Positions 10,989-21,000 of a stretch of DNA of 64,000 nt are shown in pieces (the stretch's first letter is position 1; each line of letters starts with the position of its first letter). The DNA lies in NCBI GenBank assembly GCA_014529385.2, contig CM043970.1:65300496-65364495 (forward strand). The letters run 5' to 3'. This stretch comes from Adiantum capillus-veneris. Taxonomy: Eukaryota; Streptophyta; Polypodiopsida; Polypodiales; Pteridaceae. The translations under genes were made by a program, and so were the position numbers. The notes below the pieces were generated by a model. It was not told the DNA's origin. It saw only the letters and a list, made by a program, of their open reading frames with translations, and searched no databases.

Positions 10989-12641
10989 CTACTCGCATAT
11001 AAAGCATTTGTTCTCAGCCATTAGGACCTTCCTTTCCTCGAGCGACTTGGGCACAAAAGGCTTCCTTTTTAGTTTCTTTGCCTGCGCTGCAGCAGTCCCG
11101 ACTGTATCCTTGTCCTTGGTGGCCTTTTCTGACCCTTGTGATGCATCAGGAGCCGTTTTCACAAAGGGCTTCTTCGCTGAATTTTTCTTTTGCTGCCCTC
11201 CTTTGTCGTTGCTCGGAAACCCACTGTCCTCTCCTTTCAACAAGGCAAGACCAGTGTTAGCAACTTCCATTAGCTGAGTGAGGGTAGCCACTCTGTTCTT
11301 TGTACAGTAATCGCGAAGCCCTTTAGGCAACCCACAACAATACTTCTCTATCTGCTCTATCAATGGCACAAATCTGTAGGAGGTCACTGAGAGTAACGCT
11401 TTACAAAACCTCCTATTGTACTCCAGCAAGCTCTTGCACGAAGCTGAAGTAAGCTGGTGCCAATCTGTCATGATGTCGGCTTCAAATTCATTTGACAGCC
11501 AAGCAGATGCAAACATTTGCTTGAAGTAAACCCAAGTGGCGGGTGCCTATCCTTGCATTAACAATGTCGTCCACCAAGTAAGCGCATTGTCCTTTAAAAA
11601 AGTGGCAGCTTTCCTGACCTTCGAGGCCTCTGTAAAATTCCCTCCTACATAAGCTATATCAAACTGCTGGAGGAAAGTGAGAGCCTTTGTCTTATCCTCG
11701 AAGCCACTGAAGGTACTGAACTTTACAGCTGCACCACCTTCTTTGTAAGCTTTTGGCTTCTCCAGTGCCCCCAAGTTGTCATATGGAATGGTCTGCAACA
11801 TGGCCATTGTACTAGGGACCATCTGTGCCTCTTGGTCATTGAGATTCTGCATCAAAGGTGCTATATCTGGCTGCTGTCCAAAAAAACCAGCCATGCCAAA
11901 ATTGACCTGTGGCACCCCAAACTGGCCCTGATTGCTCTGAAAGCCTTGTTGCATGCCAATGTTACCATACATGGGGTTTGGCGTCATGCCATGCATACCC
12001 CCAAACACTATTCCCGGCATGTACTGCTGGTTTCCAGGTGCATAACCAGCCATACTTTGGAACACGGATCCACCTCCGAAATACCGAGGATGTACCGTGG
12101 GTGGTGGAAAAACCTGACGCATTGCCTGGAGATTGGTTCGCTGTCCATTCAATGCAACATTTTGACCCTGAAAGGTGGCGGGCTAAACTGGCAAAACCTG
12201 TGGAGTAGGGATCCTCGCCACCTGTTCATGGTTAGGAGGGACCTGTCTAGGAGCCTGACGTGACTCCGCAACATGTGAATGCTCCCTATCCTGCTCAGTC
12301 GCATGGGGGACTTGGGCTTGAGCCTCAACGGGCTCTGTACGCTGAGGGCATTCCCTTGCCTGTTGTGACTTTAATGGTGCTTGCAAATAATCCATAAACC
12401 TGGGATTCTGCACCAACTGAGTGAAGAAATTCACAGCAGCAACTAATTGTGTCTTGAACGCATCCTCTTCAAAGTGCCCAGTCATGAACCCTAGAACCTG
12501 TTCTCGCTGTGCATTCATACGAACAAAAGGCGTAGACAGTGGCGGTCGTGAACTCTCGCCAACTTCATGCTGTAAAGGAATAGCCTGTCTACCCTAGGAA
12601 GAGGAACCCTCTTCTCTAGCATTGTCTGTCCTATCAGCCAT
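10989..12641 (-). pseudogene. Alpha gag, interrupted by nonsense codons in a single frame
   Basis: The ATG at 12641-12639 (MADRTDN) is equivalent to the start at 2002. All segments are in the same frame: a Gln/Pro-rich leader, a Gly/Met/Phe-rich linker (PRYFGGGSVFQSMAGYAPGN), the gag core (LQQFDIAYVGG, KYCC region) and a CCHC knuckle ending at 10989. Stops at 12594, 12183, 11547 and 10989 all fall where the intact copy has Gln. The knuckle reads CFICE-stop-PGH. The length matches the intact relative. Confidence 0.88.
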
Positions 12642-12664
12642 AATGTAATTCCAAGTTCCTGTGC

Positions 12665-13867
12665 TGTTAGGTGCAGCGGAATTATTGTTTGCGCTTTGCT
12701 CAAGATGAGTGCTCCAAACTGTGCTCAAGGTTCCTTTTGTTCTTATGGAAGGTAGAGCCTTCCGTTCTTAATGAGAGAGTGCTATGATCACAAACAAAGT
12801 GAATGGACATTGTGCGTGCAAGTGTATGAGACTGAGAGATAGAGAGAGAAGAGAATACGTTACCAAAGATGTTGTAAAACCCTCCGCCAAAGGCCCCACT
12901 CTTGTCGGCGAGAGTGGTCTACTTATGATTGCACAATCTGGTACAAATGGAATGCATGGGACTGATGCAAGTCTGGGCTATGTCGACGATGACGACGGTG
13001 ATGACGAAGTCGACCTAAAGGCTGAAATATGCAATCTTTCTACTGCTGTCCAAAAACGCTATGGGCTGAAATCTGCGACTAGTCCAAAAACTCTGATTTG
13101 GGGGCTGTTTTTTGTGGGTCTTTGTTGCTGAAAATCTGCAGGTTTAGGGCTGAAAACTGAGGTTTCTTAAGGGCTGAAAACTGATGGTCCTTCCAGCTGA
13201 ATTTGCTACCTTCTTAGGGGTTGATCTTGATGGTTTTCCTACTGCTGAAATCGTTGCATGCTGTGGCTGAAAACGCTGCAATCTGCAAACGCTGTGACAA
13301 TCCAAGAACGCTAAGGGGAGCTATGCAAAAACGCTAGGGAAACTCTTGCAAAAATGCTATCTGAAGGTGCTCTTCAAAAACGCTAGGCTTGAGAGGATCT
13401 TGCGGGAGGATCTGATGCAAAAACGCCAAGGGGAGGTTCTTGCTTCTTGCTTGGAGGAAATCCACCAAGGGTCTTGTTGGAGAAGTTGCCTGCTGAGCTT
13501 GGCTCCTGTTGCCTCTTCTGCCAAATAGTGCTAGTCTAGGTTTGCTTATATACAAACTTACTCAATTTGCCCTACCTACTTTCCAACAGAAGTCACTTAA
13601 AAATAATAGTGAAAAATGTCAAAAATGGGTAAAATAGGCTAAATGCACTGGAAAATTTCCCTGAAGGATTTTGATGGGAATTCTTATGATCATGCTGTGT
13701 GCAACCAGCGGATATGCATCTACACTAAGTGACTGGGCATGCACGGTCTACGAATAGACTCACAAAAGTGTCAGATCACTTCTAAATCTAGACTGATTGG
13801 AATGACTGAACCCTTGTCGTGCTGTAGCTTGTCCACGGACACATAGGGTTGGATGTGTCACGTGACA
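12665..13867 (-). repeat. Solo beta LTR inserted in the alpha leader, target duplication TGTGC
   Basis: The + strand begins TGTTAGGTGCAGCGG and ends ATGTGTCACGTGACA, the reverse complement of the beta LTR. TGTGC occurs at 12660-12664 and again at 13868-13872. There is no internal sequence, so it is a solo LTR left by LTR-LTR recombination. Its length is 1203 bases. Confidence 0.9.
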
Positions 13868-13946
13868 TGTGCTTTGTGTCTTCGCCGCAAACCAACCAAG
13901 GCTCACTTCTTAAGGAAAAAGTGATCTTGTCCCTGCGTCGGAACCA
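13868..13946 (-). promoter_or_regulatory. Primer binding site and start of the leader of the alpha element
   Basis: Following the LTR end (TTTCA) the minus strand reads TGGTTCCGACGCAGGGAC. The first seven bases equal those in the 1-3578 element. The remaining leader runs to the gag ATG at 12641 and is split by the solo LTR. Confidence 0.5.
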
Positions 13947-15498
13947 TGAAACCGGCCCGTAGGGCGGTAGACGTTAGCTTTCACCCGATTCTTTAACACT
14001 TGACTATACGACACAAAGCAATGACTTAAAAGGAACCTGTAACTGAGACTGGAATTACACTTCAAAACAAAAGCACGGCGAGGAAGCTAAAATGCTCCCA
14101 AGCAGACAGCGACACCTGTAGGCCCCAAAGGTTGGCGCCCCTTTCGGTATTTCTTTATTCTTTAACAGAAGGAATAAAACCTGTGGTCTCCTACGAGCTG
14201 CCCCGCACAATCCAGGCTAAGCAACACCTGTTCTAGCCTGATTTCGGCAGCATAATTGTACTAGGACGCTTCATAGTCAGTATCCCCATGCAATAGATGA
14301 CTTTCCCGACGCATACGGACACTTTGCAAATTCTGGCGAGAATCTGTAGCACGCTGAATTCTCTGTTTTCTGCCCCGAAAATGCGCCAAATCACCTCTAC
14401 AGCGGTCCCCTCGCATCCCCGAACCTCCTAGGGGTATTAGGAACCGTTTAGGGCCGAAACCCTAAAGCTGCAAAAATACACAGCAGGCTGTAATTCCCTG
14501 TTTTAGGCTCCGTTTCGCGTGCCGGTCGCATCTGTAGCAAGACCTCGAGCTCCCGCACCTGTAGGGCTACTTGCCCTTTGAATTGGACGAGATTTCTCAG
14601 GTGAAACCTCCCCGAATTCACCTTTACCTGCGGGGGATTAGCCACTAGCTAACCCCGGCAATCGCGCATGAACCCACACAACTGTACATCAGTCAAATGA
14701 AAAGCCCTCTTGTGGGGCATCACATAACTGCACGTAAGGGAGAGAGAGGGCATTGTGTAGCGTGCAGGGCATCACTCCTGGCACCACACTGTACATAGAG
14801 GGAAAGGAAGCACTCCATAGCTCTTAACCTGTGGGAGAGAACAAAGTGAGGCTATTCCCAACTTAAAAATTCAGCGCCAACTTTTTTGAAAAGGGCATGT
14901 TCATGAAATTTTGCCGCTTGGTGCATTTACAAGCATTTTCCTGTTTCGTGTTTGCGGCCTAAAAATCTCCCGACTGGTTGCTCAGTTGACTTCGCGGCAG
15001 AGTTGTAAAATGTTCCCCTAATCATACCGGAGGTAATGACACAAACACATTTCACGGCCCAAAATAGCAGTTCCCTAAATTCTAGGAAATGATTCCGTTG
15101 GGCTCCTTGTGGTCATCTGACCATCTATCCTCATTGGGACCGCATCCAAAAGTGCAATGTGGCCCGGGATACTTTCTGTTGGTAGTCACACCTTGACTTT
15201 AGGGCCTTTATTGAGTTCACTTCCTAGTATCCACCAACTTGCTAAGTGCGACGGGGGGACCTATATGACCTTGCTCTGAGCCTAGACATCCTCTTACTAT
15301 ACGAATTCCAGTGCCGACCACTTCCCGTCCTGCGGGTGAAACTACTGTTCACATTCGCCATACAATGTCCGACCATTTGCTACTTCAAAAAGAGGGTCTC
15401 AAAAATAAAACAAAACCCATTGGAAAGAAACCAACAACTAAAGTTAGCAGTTGCCACGTCCTCATGACATAGTTAACAGCTGCTACGTCCCCGTGACA
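13947..15498 (-). repeat. 5' LTR of the alpha element (about 1.55 kb)
   Basis: The + strand starts TGAAACCGGCCCGTAGGG and ends CCCCGTGACA, so it has TG...CA ends. It pairs with 5616-7198. The conserved poly(A)-region block is at 14134-14160. The GATCG duplication follows at 15499-15503. Confidence 0.9.
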
Positions 15499-15503
15499 GA
15501 TCG

Positions 15504-16680
15504 TATCTATAATGAGGTTAGCTTCACTAGAAACATCATCATCCAAACCATCATCCTTGCGAACAATCACATCTCTATCATGCAAAAAATGCGTGCGTGC
15601 TTCGAAGAAGACATGACAGCAAGAGTTCTTTTCATGCAATGACTTGTGCTTTTCTAGACTATGGGATTGTGTACTGAGAGAAACAATCATACTACGTGTA
15701 TTAACCTCTTGTGAATCATGAGAGTGAGAGAATAATGGCAAAGAAGGAATGTTGTTGTCACAACGAAGGACCACGGGAGGTGCTGCTTCAACGGTGAGAG
15801 AGAGAGTGTTTTCTTTCCAATCAATGCGTGAATTATAACCTTTAAACCACTTAATGCCAAAAATCAAATCACATCCTTTGAGAGGAGAAACCACAAAACG
15901 ACGTCGAAAACTGACATTTTGAACTAACACTGTCACTTGAGGACATTCATGTGTGAGCGAAGAGTGCATGCTAGGAGCAAAGCCAGAGATCTCAATGGGA
16001 TCCATGGGGAGAGCTTCTAAACGTGCGCTCTTCACAAGAGAGTCACTAATCACATCGTGCATACTAAATCAAACAAGATCACCATGCGTGTACTATTCAC
16101 ATGACCATAACACAAGATGAGAGACTCATCTACATGATCATGAGAAACTTCAAACACATTAGTGTGCTCACTGAGTGCATTCACAGATGATGTGGGTTCA
16201 GTGGGTTCTTTTGTGGGTTCTTAGGGTCTTCTTTCTTAGGACAATCTTGTTTCATGTGACCTTTAGTGTGACACTCAAAACATCTTTTGTCTCGTGCGTA
16301 TTCGGCTCGTTCTTCAAGAGTTAACCAACCTCCTATGATTCCTTGAGCAGAACTTAGGGGTGTCTTGAGTTTTCGCCTTGCCTTTATCATCATTGTGAGA
16401 CGTCTGTGCTCTAGGTGTAGAAAAAGAATTACCGTCATTGTTACCGTGCTTACCATTCGGTTGGTCTTACGAAGTACTCGACTTGTTCTCCTTCGGCTTG
16501 CTTTGTTGTGCTTCATTTCTTGTGCTTAGGCGATTCTGACGGCGTCATTATAGTCCTTAGTGCTGAAAACTTGCACATTGAACTTGATGTACTCGTCTAA
16601 CCCAAAGAGGAAAGCCTCCTTGCGATCCTCATCCGACTTACACAATTGCACGCCAATCTGCAAAGTACGGTTATGGGAAA
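15504..16680 (-). pseudogene. Beta-family gag end and protease, truncated
   Basis: The protease-like frame (about 15504-16180) reads SHDHVDESLILCYGHV, then TMHDVISDSLVKSARLEA, RRRFVVSPLKGCDLIFGIKW and an Asp-rich tail HDRDVIVRKDDGLDDD. It matches the protease of the complete beta element at 34750-35400. The gag end (16181-16660) has FNVQVFSTKDYNDAV, AQEMKHNK and a CCHC knuckle CFECHTKGHMKQDC, with a frameshift near 16400. The first catalytic Asp motif is degenerate. The 5' end of gag is lost at about 16680, where unrelated + strand gypsy sequence starts. The TSD of the alpha insertion separates it from 4780-5610. Confidence 0.8.
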
Positions 16681-17863
16681 GTGAATAGTGGTGATCCTAG
16701 ATGTCATACTCATTTACAGTTTGTGGCTAGAGGAAAATGTGCTACACTTTCACCAGGCCTTGCGAATTTTGCATTGGGACTTGTATGCAAAGCAGCCAAA
16801 TTTTGCACGGAGTGCTTGTATTTAGGACATCTTATTTCTGCACATGGTGTTCAAATTGACCAAAATGGGTGCGTATTGCCGATTCCACACACCATACATG
16901 AGGTGAAATTCTTTCTAGGTGTTATCAGACTCTTTCGGAAGCTCATTCAAAATTGCGCAAAAATTGTTGAATCGTTCACTCACTTATTGAAAGGTATATG
17001 GAGCAAGCAATGGGTAGCTAGTACTTTTATTACATGGTCTGATAAGCTTTACATTCTTTCTAGATTATCAGACGGCTTGTTGCTTTTGTGTCAATGTTGA
17101 AAACTGTGGATCTCGGTAAGCCTTTTATGGTGGGACCGGATGCTAGCAATTATGCTGTTGGCGCTAAAACTGATCGGCACTTCAAACACGGGCGATGTTT
17201 TAGCGAACAGACTTGGATTCAACTTGAAAACATGAAACTCTGCACATAAGGGAATGCATGCAAGAGACAAGTTCTCTTAGGAGATGTGTTCATCCCTAAG
17301 GTAGGCACCAAGCTATTGCGTTCCTCAGGCCCGACAACCAGCTACACAGAGAAAGATGGTGGAAAAGTATTCCATTAAAGGTGTTCTACTTTTCAAGCAA
17401 GGGAAAGTGTGTGACCAACAATCTGGCTACTTGCCATCAGTTTTTATATGAGTGTTGTGATGCACCCAGCTAGTATTTTTATTGGCTGCACATGAAAGAT
17501 TTTGTTGAGAACTATGTGTGGGATTGTGCGCAATGCCAGCTTAACAATGCTGAGCATCAAAACGCACATATTCAAGACCCACAGCTTGTTCCCATTGTGT
17601 GCTTCACTTGTAACTTAGGATGGCCTGCATTCTGCAACTGTTTTGAGAAGGTATTTGAGCTGGCAGTATTTGCAAGAAGGTGCACGGGGGATCAAGCCTC
17701 AATGCAATTTCATGAAAGCATAGAAGTCACATGTAGATTGTCATGCAGTAAGCACTCAATTTTTATATGGGTCATTGACTCGAAGCGCACAGTAATGCTG
17801 CAAGAACTCGTTCAGTTCATGTACTCGTTGGAAGTTGGTAATTTAATGTTTGGAAAAATATAA
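16681..17863 (+). pseudogene. Degenerate Ty3/gypsy RT, RNase H and integrase remnant
   Basis: Three pol pieces lie in order. The RT thumb is at 16780-17000 (YLGHLISAHGVQIDQN, HEVKFFLGV, FRKLIQNCAKIVESFTHLLK). An RNase H piece is at 17110-17160 (KPFMVGPDASNYAVGA). The integrase zinc-binding end is at 17490-17560 (MKDFVENYVWDCAQCQ). Stops and deletions separate them. The part to 17863 is an open frame with no recognised domain. No LTR was found beside it. It lies directly upstream of the TFB4 exons. Confidence 0.7.
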
Positions 17864-18070
17864 GCTGGGTTTATACTGATGTTCTTGTTTATAAACCCAG
17901 TCACCAACAAGGAAAGTATGCTCAGTCACCAACAAGGATGCTTAAAAAGTTCCAGAATACAAAATGATGATATTAAATTTATTAGAGAATACTTATGCGA
18001 ACTTTGTCATTTTGCTTTTCTACATTCTTTCTTGATTACGTAAGGGAAATTTTTTTTCCACTCTCTCTAG
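17864..18070. other. AT-rich spacer upstream of the first TFB4 exon found
   Basis: There is no coding homology. A short inverted repeat is formed by GGGTTTAT and ATAAACCC (17878-17900). CAGTCACCAACAAGGA occurs twice (17900-17940). The end is a pyrimidine tract leading to the splice acceptor at 18069-18070. It is probably the end of an intron whose upstream exon is not visible. Confidence 0.4.
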
Positions 18071-21000
18071 CAGCCTTGACGCATTGGATGTTCTTTTGGG
18101 GAAAAAGAAAACGTTCAACTACTTATCAATGGTTTGTAAGTGCAAAAAGGGTAGTTATCTCAAAAGTTTTGTTTTTCTAATGCAGGTCGTTCTGTTTATA
18201 AACTCCATTCTGTTGTTAAACAACTTGAATGAGGCTGTGGTTATTGCTTTTGGCACCCGAACTTGTGGATTTGTTTTTAACTCAAATTTGGAAAAGACAC
18301 AGAATGAGAAGCAGAATGTTTCACCATCATCAAGACTACTAAAACAGGTGGAGGAATTCTTGAATAAAGAGGATGTTCTGCCAACTCCGGCAGAGTCAAA
18401 TACAGTCAATGAGTCTTCACTCTTGTCTGGTGCCCTTTCCTTGTCTTTATGCTGTATCCTTTATATGTTCTTGGTTGTGCGTGGTGTGAGTGGACTTGAC
18501 GTCTTTAGTCTAGTCTCAGAGTAATTTTTAGAATGATTTTACTGGTTAGTTCTTGACAGTTTATAGACATACAGAGAACTTTGAAAGCTGGCCCATCTCA
18601 TCCGCAACCACGGGTAACTTCTTGGATTATTGCTTGTGCTTTGATGTGCCACTATTCTCTCGTGTTGAATGTCCAGGGGCTTTGATGCTTGTGTTGTTAC
18701 TCCTGAAGCTCCAATCGATTGAAGGTTTTTTCACTGGAATTTCTAGCTGTATTTTGTGTGGGTTGAAGAGAAATGTGCTCTGATTTATCTGCCTCTGCCC
18801 TTTCTATCCGTATATTGGGGGGGGGGGGGGGGGGGGGGGGAGGAAACTCGATTGAAGACGACTGGGAATCCTGGAAAAGGTCCTTTGTTTTTAAATTGAG
18901 TGCTTTCATCCCTGTATAGATGAAATTTTGTAATTTTATATTTTATGACCTTTTTCTGTAATGATTAGACCATCGTTGCTTCCTTCTTGTATAATTATGG
19001 AATACGGTTGTCGTATAGAACCATGGCCTTTGGTGAATGAACCTGGTGGGTCAAAAAAGGCTTTAATAAATATTCTCTTGGTTTATGTTGAAACTTTTTC
19101 TGAAGAGCTGCAAGAGGTTTTTGGCCCATGTTGGGAGGGACATGCATGTGAGGGCTGTCTTGATGAAAAGCTAAATTTTGCCCACAAAGCTTTTGATGAT
19201 TAAAGGATTGCATTTCTTAATTCACAGATATTGTGCTTGCAATGCAAATCAGATGCTCCTCAGCAGTACGTACCTTCCTGATTGTAAATTAGAAAACCTC
19301 TATAAACGTTTTTGACATTTCAAACGATTCCAGGTACGTGGCAGTTATGAATGCAGTTTTCTCAGCACAACGCTCCATGGTATGTGCATGTGTATATATT
19401 TATTGGTGGTAGTATTTCAATATGGTGTTCTTTTTTATGTACTTAAGTCAAATGTCAAATGTTATTTCTGGGAGTTAAATGTCAATCTAATAAAATATTT
19501 TGACGTTGCTCACTACATTCTATGTGTACCACTCCAGTATTTCATTAGTTTTGAGTGGCTTTAATTCTGGCTTTGTGTTTTCTGTCCTAGCTTCCTCTTT
19601 ACTACCAAGAGTCTTTTTTTGTTCCTAGTTTTTCTAAGTTCTGATAAAATGTCGAACACCAATTGAAATTGTTCGGCTTATGAATGGAGTTCTGCAGGAC
19701 ATCTCTTAGCTTAAGGTTACAAATATGCCTCTTTAAGCGTTCAGCGGCATAAGGGAAACACTGATTTTTGTTGATTGAATATCAGCTTCAGTTTTCTGTA
19801 GTTAAGATTTAACATTGCTTTCTTCGCTCTTTGTCTCTGTCTCTCTTTGCCTCTCTTTAGTTGAGGTATACTTTTTTTTGTGTGTATTGTTATGGTCTCA
19901 TAAGCCACATTGGCCTATAAGGAATGTTGAATATACTCTCTTGGGGTGCGTTACTCGGCCCACCATAGACTTGGGCAGGCTCGATGATAAGTGTGATCAT
20001 CGCAAGTTCAGATTATATATATGGGACTTGCTTGGTTGGATAGTTCATTGCAGTGTTGTGCACATGTGTACATTTTGTGCAATTTTGAAGGAAAAGTCAA
20101 GTGACCCACACTTAGAGATCTGGAGCCACAAACATTGAAGATTTGCGCCCCTGAACTTTGAGGCTAGTGCGACAAACTCAAGGGCTTCTTTTCCTCACAC
20201 TCTGTGCACCCACTGACCTATGGAAATTGAGATGTGGTCTCACACACAAAGCTGGCGGCGACTTCCGGAATTCTAGCTAGGTGTGCTTCATCACTCACAT
20301 GGCAGCCTATGACTTACGGATCTCTATGTGACTAAGAAAGCAGCCCTCTCCCTCAGTCTGGTCATTCATTCAGGGCAACATCCTGGCGTTTTGCAAGGCC
20401 TCCCTTCTGCTGGTGATCCTCTTCTGCAACCACCTCCAGTCAGTCCATTCAAGGCCTTGTTGGTGGCACCCTTTGCTGCCCATCTTCCCCATCATCAATT
20501 TCATCCTCAGCAGCCAAACTTCCCTCACATCTGCTGTGTTTCTGCTTTTCAGATGTGCGTTTTAGCAGCCAGCATTCATTCAGCCTTTGAGTTCTCTCAC
20601 TTTGGGTGTGTAAACCTGCCCCAGATCTTCTCGGTTTGGCCTTTCGCAGCTCACATTGACTCAGATCTCTTTGGTGTATTAGATTAGCCCTGGAGGTGCT
20701 TCATCAACTAACGCAAGGCTAACACGAAATATTTGTGATCATGTGATCTACTTGATTCAACCTAATCTCTCAATTCTGCTGCATTCGACAATCGGGCAGA
20801 CCCCTTGCACAGTTACATATGTGCGCGGGGGGCCGGGGGGGCACCTTAAGGGTATGTTGTGCATTGCATCACCTCATGCATTATTTTTGCCAATGTTATT
20901 GGATTCATTATTCATCTCTCTCTCGCAAGATCTGTCTCTATCATGCTTTATGGAGTGCAGATATGGGGGTCTAGCCTGGATCGTCACGGGCGCACATATG

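Larger units (their letters stand above)
5616..15498 (-). mobile_element. Complete degenerate alpha chromovirus (Ty3/gypsy), target duplication GATCG
   Basis: Two LTRs (5616-7198 and 13947-15498) flank an internal region with gag, protease, RT, RNase H, integrase and a chromodomain-like tail in minus-strand order. The 5-bp sequence GATCG precedes the left LTR (5611-5615) and follows the right LTR (15499-15503), as expected of one integration event. The target was a beta element on the same strand, between its protease (15.5 kb) and integrase remnant (5.6 kb). A solo beta LTR later entered the leader (12665-13867). The polyprotein has several stops and frameshifts, so the copy cannot make its own proteins. 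Confidence 0.9.

Noticed and set aside
17870-17950. Possible first TFB4 exon (SWVYTDVLVY)
   Set aside because: Only a faint resemblance to the family N-terminus, no usable donor in the right phase, and more likely part of the gypsy remnant.
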